From Acidobacteriaceae bacterium (GTDB lineage Bacteria; Acidobacteriota; Terriglobia; Terriglobales; Acidobacteriaceae), in assembly GCA_003165795.1 (NCBI GenBank), contig PMWW01000201.1, positions 1 to 64,000 of the forward strand: 64,000 nucleotides of DNA. The letters run 5' to 3'. How positions within the stretch are numbered: position 1 is the first letter of the stretch; each line of letters begins with the position of its first letter. Below the pieces are notes generated by a model. It had not been told where the DNA came from. It did not search any database and was given only the letters and a program-made list of their open reading frames with translations. Positions 25,330 to 33,599 of the stretch are shown in pieces. Made by a program: the position numbers and the translations under genes.

Positions 25330-26010
25330 TCACCTGACGAACTTGTAGCCGGTACCGTGGACCGTGCGAAAGTGGGTCGGGTCGGCGGGATCTTTCTCCA
25401 GCTTCTGTCGCAGCCGGAGAATGTGGGTATCGACGGTACGCGTGGTCGGATAATTGTTGTAGCCCCATACCTCATTCAGCAATTCGGTGCGGGAGATGAC
25501 GCGTTCCTGGTTATTGAGAAAGAAACGCAGCATCTTGAACTCTTGCGGGGTAAGTGGAATTAACTGTCCGCAGCGATGTAACTCCATTTTGGAGAAATTT
25601 ACTTCCACGTCGTCGAAGCTGAACAGTTCGATCTTGTCCGAACCCTGGTTCAACCGGCGCACGGCGGCCCGCACCCGCGCCAGAAGTTCGCGCGGGCTGA
25701 ACGGCTTGGTGACGTAGTCGTCGGCACCTAACTCGAGCAGCAGGACCTTGTCCAACACGTCGCTGGCGGCACTCAGCACCAGAATTGGGACACTGGAACA
25801 CTCTTGCTTGATCTCACGGCAAATATCCTGGCCAGACTTTCCCGGCAATCGCAGATCCAGAATGACGATGCGCGGCATGGTGGCGCGGAAGGTCTCCATC
25901 GCCATCGCCCCGTCGGAGGCAATTGCTACATCGAAACCTGCGGTTTCAAAGGTCCGCCGCAAGGCACGCTGTACTGCCGCATCGTCTTCGATAACTAGGA
26001 TTTTTTCCAT
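25330..26010 (-). CDS. Response regulator, OmpR/PhoB type
   Basis: The product has 226 residues. Receiver domain: Asp 9/10, phospho-acceptor Asp 52 in ILDLRLPGKSG, and Lys 102 in DDYVTKPFSPREL. DNA-binding domain: winged helix with LTPQEFKMLRFFLNN, ELLNEVWGYNNYPTTRTVD and HGTGYKFVR at the end. It opens a minus-strand operon (regulator, kinase, barrel, cupredoxin). The divergent gene at 26270 encodes a TIGR03118 protein, and the 259 bases between them contain an 11-base direct repeat that could be its binding site. Confidence 0.93.
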   Translation of the reverse strand: MEKILVIEDDAAVQRALRRTFETAGFDVAIASDGAMAMETFRATMPRIVILDLRLPGKSGQDICREIKQECSSVPILVLSAASDVLDKVLLLELGADDYVTKPFSPRELLARVRAAVRRLNQGSDKIELFSFDDVEVNFSKMELHRCGQLIPLTPQEFKMLRFFLNNQERVISRTELLNEVWGYNNYPTTRTVDTHILRLRQKLEKDPADPTHFRTVHGTGYKFVR

Positions 26011-26064
26011 ATCAGCTTCTGTATAACTCCAGCTAATAACAGATCAATCCGCCCGTCAACGGCA

Positions 26065-26087
26065 TGTTCACAAAACTGTGACAAACG
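26065..26087. promoter_or_regulatory. Possible response-regulator binding site (11-bp direct repeat)
   Basis: TTCACAAAACT and GTGACAAACGC are adjacent 11-base units sharing CA/ACAAAAC-type cores. OmpR-family regulators bind tandem half-sites with 11-base spacing. The site lies 55-77 bases upstream of the regulator start, between divergent genes. Support is by pattern only. Confidence 0.3.
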
Positions 26088-26269
26088 CGGCCCTTACACC
26101 ATCTTTTTCCCGGCTTAAGTTGTTAACAAGTTTTGACAATACCGTCACCTCCCCAAGACAACTACTTAGTTTCTTCTCGATAGATTGAGGGAAGCTTGTG
26201 GCAGCAGGATTCCTGGGACGAAGCGTTGCCGGAAGCAATTTACGAATTCGAGATTCGAGGAGAAGAACA

Positions 26270-27358
26270 ATGCTAAGTATCACGAAACCACAAAATGCCT
26301 TCCGGCTGGGCGGGATGGTAGTACTTTCGCTGCTGACCATCGCACTGCTGAGCCTGCCAGCTTCTGCACAAAGAGTTGCGGTGACAAACCTGACATCTGA
26401 CATTTCAAATGCCGCTGCCTTTCAGGACAGCAATCTGGTAAATCCCTGGGGCTTGTCGATCAGCCCGTCGGGTCCGTGGTGGGCTTCCGATAACGGAAGC
26501 GGCCTTTCCACCCTGTACAACGGCGCCGGACAACCTCAGGGGTTGGTGGTCACAATTCCCTCGGGCAGCGGGTCCGGGACCGGTTCGCCGTCGGGAACGG
26601 TTTACAACGCCTCCAGTGGCTTCACCATCCACGGCTTCCCGGCAGTCTTCATCTTCTGCACCGAAGATGGAACGATCTCCGGCTGGTATAGCGGCACCAA
26701 TGCTTTTATCGCGGTCAACAACAGCGGCAGCGGCGCCGTTTATAAAGGAATGGCTCTGGCCAGCGCGGGAGGAGCTAATTATCTCTACGTGGCGAATTTC
26801 AACGCGGGAACAGTGGAGGCGTACGACAGCACTTTTGCCCTCCACTCGTTCGGATCGAACGCCTTTGTCGATTCGACCCTCCCCGCCGGCTACGCTCCGT
26901 TCAACGTCCAGCTCGTCGGCAGCAACTTGGTCGTGACCTATGCCAAGCAAGATGCGGCCAAGCACGACGACGTGCCCGGCGAGGGGAACGGCTATGTCGA
27001 TATCTACGACACCCAGGGCAGCCTGCAGTTGCGTCTGGCGCACAATCTCTACCTGAACGCTCCCTGGGGCGTGGTGCAGGCACCCGCCAGTTTCAGTGGA
27101 TTCGGCAATGACCTTTTGATCGGAAACTTCGGCAGCGGAGCGGTCTCGGCGTTCAACCTCAGTACTGGGGCGTGGATCGGAAACATGTTCGACGTCAACG
27201 GCCTGCCGCTGAAGATTGACGGGCTGTGGGCGCTGGCATTCGGCAACGGAGGCTCCGGTGGTCCCACCACTACTCTGTACTTCACGGCGGGACCTTTCGG
27301 TGAAAATCACGGGATATTTGGATCAATCCTACCGGTGTTTGGCCCCGTAAAACAGTAG
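26270..27358 (+). CDS. TIGR03118 family exported propeller protein
   Basis: The product has 362 residues; ATG at 26270 follows GAGGAGAAG. The signal peptide is LTIALLSLPASAQ. Directly after come VTNLTSDISNAAAFQDSNLV and NPWGLSISPSGPWWASDNGS, the signature opening of TIGR03118 proteins, and the chain keeps the family pattern (GFPAVFIFCTEDGTISGWYS, LNAPWGVVQAPASFSGFGND, LWALAFGNGG). The fold is probably a beta-propeller. Function is not known. A strong hairpin terminator follows 25 bases after the stop, so it is likely transcribed alone, divergently from the two-component operon. Confidence 0.85.
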   Translation: MLSITKPQNAFRLGGMVVLSLLTIALLSLPASAQRVAVTNLTSDISNAAAFQDSNLVNPWGLSISPSGPWWASDNGSGLSTLYNGAGQPQGLVVTIPSGSGSGTGSPSGTVYNASSGFTIHGFPAVFIFCTEDGTISGWYSGTNAFIAVNNSGSGAVYKGMALASAGGANYLYVANFNAGTVEAYDSTFALHSFGSNAFVDSTLPAGYAPFNVQLVGSNLVVTYAKQDAAKHDDVPGEGNGYVDIYDTQGSLQLRLAHNLYLNAPWGVVQAPASFSGFGNDLLIGNFGSGAVSAFNLSTGAWIGNMFDVNGLPLKIDGLWALAFGNGGSGGPTTTLYFTAGPFGENHGIFGSILPVFGPVKQ

Positions 27359-27382
27359 CTTCGAGAACAATCCGCGGCAAGC

Positions 27383-27410
27383 AGGAGGGCGAAAGCCCTC
27401 CTTTCTTGTT
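27383..27410 (+). terminator. Intrinsic terminator
   Basis: AGGAGGGC, loop GAAA, GCCCTCCT, then TTTCTTGTT: a perfect eight-pair GC-rich stem with a T-rich tail, directly after the TIGR03118 gene. Confidence 0.85.
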
Positions 27411-27942
27411 ATTGCCGATTGCAGGCTGGGGCCATACCACACGGTTACAGCTCTCCCATTGTCACTGATTTCTTCGACGAGCGCTGCGAGGTAAAAGTGG
27501 ATTGCAATAAGAGGTGAATGGTTTTCCTGCCTCTTCGCCACAAGTGCCTGCTCGGAGAAATCTTTTGCTCGCTGCTGTCTTCTGCGTTGACCCTGTTGCA
27601 GACTGCATCAGTCCAGATGAGATTCGCAACACACCGTCACACTGTCCATCGGCACGCCCTAAGTTGCTGATTTTGCAAGTGATGGTTTGAAGATAGTGCC
27701 TTCTACTCTTTGATCAACTCTGATTTCTGTTGAAGAACACCACAAGTCTGACGCTGTGAAATGCAACTCATTGATCGTTGCGTTTCGCAACGCTACACCG
27801 TAACATACTGATTTATAAGCATGTAAAAGCGCACAGAGGGCCGACTTTCATCTCTTGCGAGTTTGGTATGTCGAGTGCTTTACAGAAAGCTGCCAAGCGC
27901 CAGAAGGAAAAGCGCGGCAGGGTTTCTAGCAGGAGGCAGGCC
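27411..27942. other. Intergenic region, nothing recognised
   Basis: No gene, RNA or repeat is convincing in these 530 bases. Base composition is slightly more AT-rich than in neighbouring genes. An in-frame ATG at 27868 could extend the following gene, but AGGAGG at 27931-27936 favours the later start. Confidence 0.4.
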
Positions 27943-28620
27943 ATGACAGTTCTACTCGTTCTTATGATGTTCGGCATCTTTCTTACCATCGACCATTTCT
28001 ACGCCAAAGCGAAGCATCCCGTCCTGCGGGTAGCACCGGCGATGAGCAGACAGGCGGCTACCGCGCCTCGGCTGAAGCCCAGCCTAGTCGGTGGATTCTC
28101 GGTTCCGGACAATTTGCGCTATCACCCGGGCCATACCTGGGCGTTGAGTGAGAGCCCGAACCTGGTGCGAATCGGAATTGACGACTTCGCGTCCAAGCTG
28201 ACCGGCAAAGTAGAGCACATCGCGCTGCCGCAACGCGGGCAGTGGATTCGCCAGGGACAGAAGGTGTGGAGCATCGTGCGCAACGGCGTAAAGGTGGACA
28301 TGGTTTCGCCGATCGAAGGTAGCGTCGCCGACATCAACGAGGCGGTGGTGAACGATCCCTCACTGGCTGGCAAAGATCCCTACGGCGAAGGCTGGCTGGT
28401 GACCGTGCAATCTCCCGACTCCAAGACCAACTTCCGCAACCTGCTGGGCGGTGCCCTTGCCCGCTGGTGGACAGAGGAGTCCTCGATGCGGTTGCAGCGC
28501 GTCATGCCGAGCGCACTGGGGGCCTTGGCGCAAGACGGCGGCGTGGCCATCGACGACCTGGCCAGCACCATGCCGGATGAGCAGTGGATCAAGATCACCC
28601 GCGAGTTCTTTCTGACATAG
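27943..28620 (+). CDS. Membrane-anchored GcvH-like (lipoyl-fold) protein
   Basis: The product has 225 residues if the ATG at 27943 (AGGAGG seven bases upstream) is used. Residues 1-18 form a membrane anchor. Residues about 56-150 resemble the glycine cleavage H protein: YHPGHTWALSESPNLVRIGI, DFASKLTGKVEHIALPQRGQ, SPIEGSVADINEAVVNDPSL and DPYGEGWLVTV. The lysine that carries lipoate in GcvH should lie eight residues before the SP turn; that place is Gly, and the nearest Lys (117) is two residues off. It may therefore be an unlipoylated relative. The 70-residue C-terminus is unique. Followed by a terminator; no glycine-cleavage genes nearby. Confidence 0.65.
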   Translation: MTVLLVLMMFGIFLTIDHFYAKAKHPVLRVAPAMSRQAATAPRLKPSLVGGFSVPDNLRYHPGHTWALSESPNLVRIGIDDFASKLTGKVEHIALPQRGQWIRQGQKVWSIVRNGVKVDMVSPIEGSVADINEAVVNDPSLAGKDPYGEGWLVTVQSPDSKTNFRNLLGGALARWWTEESSMRLQRVMPSALGALAQDGGVAIDDLASTMPDEQWIKITREFFLT

Positions 28621-28627
28621 CTCTTCT

Positions 28628-28664
28628 GCCCCGGAGAATACCTCCTGCTCCGGGGCGCTTTTAT
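28628..28664 (+). terminator. Intrinsic terminator
   Basis: GCCCCGGAG and CTCCGGGGC pair over nine bases, followed by GCTTTTATT, eight bases after the GcvH-like gene. Confidence 0.85.
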
Positions 28665-28767
28665 TGGAAGGGCAGTCGGTTTCGGCCGCGTAGCTTCCAG
28701 GTCCAAGGTTTGTACCACGGATACCGGAAGCGCGCGGCCGAAGTTATTGAATGAGCAATTGCCCCCG

Positions 28768-30135
28768 CTACTTGCAGTCTTTTCCACCTGGTCCGCCGAA
28801 GAAGAAGTAGGTTCCCCAGGCCGCGGCATTGTTCACGGCAGGGGTGGCAACTTTGTAGCAATTGTCGGAATTCTGGACTGGGGTCAAAGTGGGCGTCTTC
28901 ACGTTTCGGCTAGTATCGGTGTACTTGATGTTCGAATGGTACGCCGCCAACGTCCAGCCCTTATCCGGCCAGGCGCCGCTACCCATGGGAGGCCAAATGT
29001 CCTGGTCGGGATCGGTTTCGCCTCCGTAGTCAATCGACTCAGCATTCTTCGTCATCTGTCCTCCATCAAAGATTTTTTCGGGGTAGTAGCCGACCCACTT
29101 CCATTGCACGTCGGCATCGCTCTTCAACAGCAGCCACCAATTCTTTTCTCCGGCGCCGTTGGGAACCAGGTACCACTCCATGGAGAACCAATGCTGCTCA
29201 CCGCCGGAGACACTATACTTGGGAAACGCGCCTCCGAGCTTCCAGGTGTTGTCCGTCTGTACGAAAGCTGCACATTCCAGGTTGTAGCAGCCGAATCCTT
29301 TCTGGTAGTTCTTGGAGGTGTAAAAGATAAACAGAACCGCATGGTCTTTGTCGAAGTGTTTAGGGTATTTGATCCACCCGCCTTCCACCGTCTGTCTGGC
29401 GTCACCCGTGCCGCCCACGTACCATTGTTGGGAAAGAGAAAACTCATCTCCCGGACCCACGGTGAGGTCCCAAAGACTCAGCTCGGACCTGCCACCCAGG
29501 TTGTTGACGGTCTGATACTCATGCGCATATCGTTTGCCACCTGCCGGGGCGGGACCTTCGTCCGGTTCACCAACCTGCCCGGCTCCGTCTGGACCTTTTT
29601 GAAGGAAATCGTCCAGCGTTGCAAAGCGGGTGAGCTGATCAAGAGTGATGCGGCGCATGGGTATAGTGTTCTCCTCGCAGTTGACGGAGTTACCGAATTC
29701 GTCCAATGCGTCCTCAACGGCGGGGTTCGCTTGCGCGGAGGCATCTTCGCCGGAAGGCATCGCAGCAGGCGTTGCGGCGATAGTGATGCCGAGGAGTCGA
29801 ACTGACGGTTGCTGGGCAACGGGAACGCAATCGAAATACTGCGAATCCTGCACGAAGCTGTGGTCCACTTGCACGCCCTGGTACAGGCCCAGAATGTGCT
29901 GACGCATCTGTTCGAAGGCCGCCGCATCCTTGACTTGGCTAGCCGGTTGGGCGAGATAGTCGCTGGAACTGGCGGTGGCGGTGTTTGCCACAAAGTCCTG
30001 GAAGGCGACGAACTGCTGTGAATTCGACTGGGCGTTTCCTCGTCCGCTGAACACGATCAGGACCAAGAGCACGCTCAAGATGATGGACTGTTTGGCTGCC
30101 CTCACTACGGGGTTGGTTGCGTTTGCGGTTTTCAT
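28768..30135 (-). CDS. Exported neprosin-family protein (putative glutamic peptidase)
   Basis: The product has 455 residues with a signal peptide (IILSVLLVLIVFSGRGNAQ). The C-terminal half has the neprosin pattern: AHEYQTVNNLGGRSELSLWD, EFSLSQQWYVGG, QTVEGGWIKYPKHFDKDHAV, CYNLECAAFVQTDN and WWLLLK. Plant neprosin uses two Glu residues to cut after proline; here the Glu in TVEGGW and one in HWFSMEWYL are the likely equivalents. The N-terminal 190 residues include FARE-like MRRITLDQLTRFATLDDFL, a neprosin activation-peptide-like part. It should act outside the cytoplasm. The InlB protein at 10083 has a weaker relative of this domain. Confidence 0.75.
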   Translation of the reverse strand: MKTANATNPVVRAAKQSIILSVLLVLIVFSGRGNAQSNSQQFVAFQDFVANTATASSSDYLAQPASQVKDAAAFEQMRQHILGLYQGVQVDHSFVQDSQYFDCVPVAQQPSVRLLGITIAATPAAMPSGEDASAQANPAVEDALDEFGNSVNCEENTIPMRRITLDQLTRFATLDDFLQKGPDGAGQVGEPDEGPAPAGGKRYAHEYQTVNNLGGRSELSLWDLTVGPGDEFSLSQQWYVGGTGDARQTVEGGWIKYPKHFDKDHAVLFIFYTSKNYQKGFGCYNLECAAFVQTDNTWKLGGAFPKYSVSGGEQHWFSMEWYLVPNGAGEKNWWLLLKSDADVQWKWVGYYPEKIFDGGQMTKNAESIDYGGETDPDQDIWPPMGSGAWPDKGWTLAAYHSNIKYTDTSRNVKTPTLTPVQNSDNCYKVATPAVNNAAAWGTYFFFGGPGGKDCK

Positions 30136-30272
30136 CGTGACCTCCTCTTAATCACGGTTGGTGGCGACGTGGATCGTTAGAAAGCGAAGGGCAGCTAGAG
30201 CGCCAAGCTGCCCCGCGCCGGGTGCGCGTTCTCGGCCAGTAGAAAGGGACCGCGCTCCCTAATCGATGGTGT

Positions 30273-30593
30273 TCATTCAGAAGCGTGAATCCTTATGAAG
30301 GCCGCGGCTCCCCAAGCGACGGAGCCCCGCGGCCAGGCACCGCTTCCATTTCCTTTTCGGCGGCGCAGGGTCACAATCAGAGTAAGAAATGGACCCAGCG
30401 CGATTGCGTCGCCGTGCGTCCTCGGGCCCTCCCCTTGGAACTTGGCACGTTCGCCAGCCACTTCCACCGGAGCGGTCTCCACAGTGGCGAGCCGGTCGGG
30501 TGCAGTGTTGGTTCCGCGCGATGCCGTCAACACAAGCAAGGTCAAGAAAGGCCCCAAGGTCGTCGCGTACCGGGAAGTGATGTGAGTGGTCAT
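30273..30593 (-). CDS. Small protein with duplicated LGPFLTL motif
   Basis: The product has 106 residues. The ATG at 30593 has an excellent ribosome-binding site (AAAGGAGGT, four bases upstream), the main reason to call it a gene. The sequence contains TTLGPFLTLLVLTASRG near the N-terminus and ALGPFLTLIVTLRRRKG after about 55 residues, a repeated hydrophobic motif with a basic end. The second half is Gly/Arg-rich. No homologue is recognised. It might be a small membrane-active or phage-like peptide; the role is unknown. It lies downstream of nothing on its own strand and could be autonomous. Confidence 0.45.
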   Translation of the reverse strand: MTTHITSRYATTLGPFLTLLVLTASRGTNTAPDRLATVETAPVEVAGERAKFQGEGPRTHGDAIALGPFLTLIVTLRRRKGNGSGAWPRGSVAWGAAAFIRIHASE

Positions 30594-30862
30594 GGGACCT
30601 CCTTTCGTCTTCTGGGTGGTTCCGGGTGTTCGCAACCCGGAGGCGGGATTACAGCCCCGCCTTCGGGAGCGCCCCTGCGAGAATCGTGAGTGGCCCATTT
30701 GGGTTCCTCCCGTTCTCGAGGGTCACAATGAACCGGTTCGCTTTCCGGTTCAATGGTTGGCGTCTGATTTGGGCATGAGTTAAAGATGATCGTCCAAGTT
30801 GCTGAAACAAAATGCGTTAGCCTCACATATGATCGTCTGTGGCGAGGGTCTAGGCATTCCCG

Positions 30863-33400
30863 ATGTATAATCCGGCGCAACAATTGAGGTGCAAGCCGAC
30901 AGTGAGCGCCACGCATGAACTTCTGCGCTTCGGGGTCTTTGAGTTAAATCTCACGACCGAAGAGCTGCGCAAGGCGGGGACTCTCATCAAGCTGTCGCCT
31001 CAGCCTTTCAAGCTTCTAGCCCTACTAGCCAGCCACTCGGGCCAGGTCGTGACCCGGGAAGATATTCAACAGCAAATCTGGGGTGAAGAAACCTACGTTG
31101 ACTTTGAACAAGGGATGAATCACTGCATCAAGCAGATCAGAAATGCTCTGAGCGACAGCGCCGATACCCCCCTCTACATCGAAACCATTCCTCGCCGGGG
31201 ATACCGATTCCTGGCGCCGGTGGTCTCCAAGACCATACTCGCGCCCGCCCCTCACGTGGTCGAGTCGCAGTCGGGAATTCAGAGCGGAATCGCGATGCCG
31301 GCGATCAAGCTGCCGGTAGGACCCTGGGCAACTGCTCCACCGAAGGTGCCACCCGAAGCGGCGCTGGTGCTGAACTTGAAGAAGGTAGTTCCACCCGACG
31401 TGGCGACACCGCCGCCGGCAATGGCAGCAACGGCAACGGCCATGGAGCCGGGAACACATCCCAGAGGTGCACCCGGCCGTCGAACGCGCGGGACCGGCCT
31501 TGCGGTAGCGGCCCTCTTACTGATCGCGGCGGTCGTGGGTTTTCTCTATTGGCGCTCGGGGAAGAGCGCAGTCCTCTCCGAACGAGACACCATCGTACTG
31601 GCGGATTTCGACAACACTACGGGCGAGCCGGTATTTGACAGCGCTCTTAAGCAAGCCTTGAGCGTTGACTTGGAACAGTCGCCCTTCCTCAACGTGCTCT
31701 CCGACCAGAAGGTGAGTGAACAGCTGCACTTCATGGGACTTCCGGCTGACACTCATTTGAACGAAGAGGTCGCGCGGCAGGTCTGTCAGCGGGCGGGAAG
31801 CAAGGCGGTGTTGCTCGGCTATATCTCAGGCGTCGGCGGCCACTACCTGATTGGTCTAAATGCCGTCGATTGCAACACGGGAGACTCTTTGGGCAGCGAG
31901 CAGGCCGACGCCGGCAGCCGCGAACAAGTGCTGAATGCGTTGGGTAAGGCGACCAGACGAATGCGCGAAAAACTCGGCGAGTCACTGGCGTCAGTGCAGA
32001 AGTACGACACGCCTGTCGAGCAGGCGACTACGCCGTCTTTGGACGCGCTGAAGTCCTATAGCTTAGGCATGAAAATGGGAAGCACGCAGGGTTACTCGGC
32101 GGCCGTCCCTTATTTCAAAAGCGCAATTGACCTTGATCCTAACTTTGCCATGGCCTATGCGCGTTTGGGGGTGGAGTACTTTAATCTCAATCAGCCCACT
32201 CTGGCCGCGGAAAACGCGACTAAGGCCTATCAACTACGCGACCATACCAGCGAGCGGGAGAAGCTTTACATCGTTTCCCATTATCACGATCTGGTCACCG
32301 GCGACGCCGACCAAACCATAGCGGCCTATCAACTGCTACAACAGGCCTATCCCCGGGAACAGTCGTCGTACATGAACTTGAATTCCTGGTACAACGCGAT
32401 CGGTAAGTACGACCAAGCCATGTCCGAAGCGCAAAATGGCTTGCAACTGGATCCCGGCAACGTTATCAACTATCACAACCTGGCCGTGACCTATATTGAC
32501 TTGGACCGGCTGGACGATGCGCAGGCGGTCCTGGAACAGGCGCGGATCCGTAAGCTCGCCGATCCGGCCCTACTCGCGGACTTGTACGAAGTGGACTTTC
32601 TGCGGGGAAATACCGCGGCAATGGCCCGGCAGGTGGTGGCCGCTACCGGCAAACCGGGCGTTGAAGATCAATTGCTCGCTCTGCAGTCTGACACGGAAGC
32701 TTACTTTGGACGATTGACCAAGGCACGCGAGCTCTCGCAACTAGCGCAGGCTTCCGCATTGCACGCGGGCGCGAATGAGGCGGCAGCTTTGTGGCAGTTG
32801 GCCGGCGCCTTACATGAAGCCGAGCTGGGCGATCCACAGCGTGCGCGTCAACAGGCCACGGCCGCGCTGGCCGCTGGACCGGGCAAGAACGTGCGCATCC
32901 TGGCGGCGCTTGCCCTGGCCAGAAGCGGCGATCGCAAGCGCGCCCAGACGCTGGCAGACGAACTGGTCAAACAGTATCCCTCCGACACCATGGTGAACGA
33001 CTATTGGGTGCCTACGATACGAGCGGCGATCGCGCTTGACGAAAAGAATCCCGCTGCTGCCATTGCAGCTTTGCAGGCGGTAGCGTCGTATGAAATCGGT
33101 TCGCCATCGCCAGGGATTGCGTTTTATCCGGTGTACTTGCGAGGATTGGCCTATCTGCAGCAAGGCCAAGCCGGGCCGGCAGCAGCCCAGTTCCAGAAGA
33201 TGCTCGACAATCGCGGCGTCATCCTAAACATCCCCATCGCGGCCCTGGCGCATTTGCGGTTGGCACAAGCCCAGGCCATGAGCGGCAACAATGCCGCCGC
33301 ACGCAAGTCTTACGAAGATTTCCTCGCCTTGTGGAAAGATGCCGACCCCGATCTTCCCATCCTCAAACAAGCGCAGGCACAGTACGCGAAGCTGCGCTAA
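30863..33400 (+). CDS. CadC-like winged-helix regulator with TPR sensor domain
   Basis: The product has 845 residues. Residues about 17-118 form an OmpR/CadC-type winged helix (LLRFGVFELNLTTEELRKAG, LLASHSGQVVTREDIQQQIW, ETIPRRGYRFLAPV). A Pro/Ala-rich linker leads to one membrane segment (GLAVAALLLIAAVVGFLYWR, about residues 213-232). The outside part starts with DTIVLADFDNTTGEPVFDSA, common in acidobacterial TPR regulators, then several TPR units up to the C-terminus (YFNLNQPTLAAENATKAYQL, NPAAAIAALQAV). Such proteins bind DNA without a phospho-acceptor domain. A GTG at 30902 is an alternative start. Targets are not evident. Confidence 0.85.
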   Translation: MYNPAQQLRCKPTVSATHELLRFGVFELNLTTEELRKAGTLIKLSPQPFKLLALLASHSGQVVTREDIQQQIWGEETYVDFEQGMNHCIKQIRNALSDSADTPLYIETIPRRGYRFLAPVVSKTILAPAPHVVESQSGIQSGIAMPAIKLPVGPWATAPPKVPPEAALVLNLKKVVPPDVATPPPAMAATATAMEPGTHPRGAPGRRTRGTGLAVAALLLIAAVVGFLYWRSGKSAVLSERDTIVLADFDNTTGEPVFDSALKQALSVDLEQSPFLNVLSDQKVSEQLHFMGLPADTHLNEEVARQVCQRAGSKAVLLGYISGVGGHYLIGLNAVDCNTGDSLGSEQADAGSREQVLNALGKATRRMREKLGESLASVQKYDTPVEQATTPSLDALKSYSLGMKMGSTQGYSAAVPYFKSAIDLDPNFAMAYARLGVEYFNLNQPTLAAENATKAYQLRDHTSEREKLYIVSHYHDLVTGDADQTIAAYQLLQQAYPREQSSYMNLNSWYNAIGKYDQAMSEAQNGLQLDPGNVINYHNLAVTYIDLDRLDDAQAVLEQARIRKLADPALLADLYEVDFLRGNTAAMARQVVAATGKPGVEDQLLALQSDTEAYFGRLTKARELSQLAQASALHAGANEAAALWQLAGALHEAELGDPQRARQQATAALAAGPGKNVRILAALALARSGDRKRAQTLADELVKQYPSDTMVNDYWVPTIRAAIALDEKNPAAAIAALQAVASYEIGSPSPGIAFYPVYLRGLAYLQQGQAGPAAAQFQKMLDNRGVILNIPIAALAHLRLAQAQAMSGNNAAARKSYEDFLALWKDADPDLPILKQAQAQYAKLR

Positions 33401-33599
33401 GGCGGCCCGCTTCGCCAGTTGTTCGCGGACCTACAGATATGTCACCGGAAGCTGAGAAGTCGCACCGGCCGCCGTACTCGCAACGGCTCTCCTAGAATCT
33501 GTGCTTGTGTGCCCCACTTGTTTTCACAAAGGGTCCTTACGGTGAGTTTGCGGTTCTGCCTGCACTCGCTCCTTGCCCACTCGTGTCCGCCCACAATCT

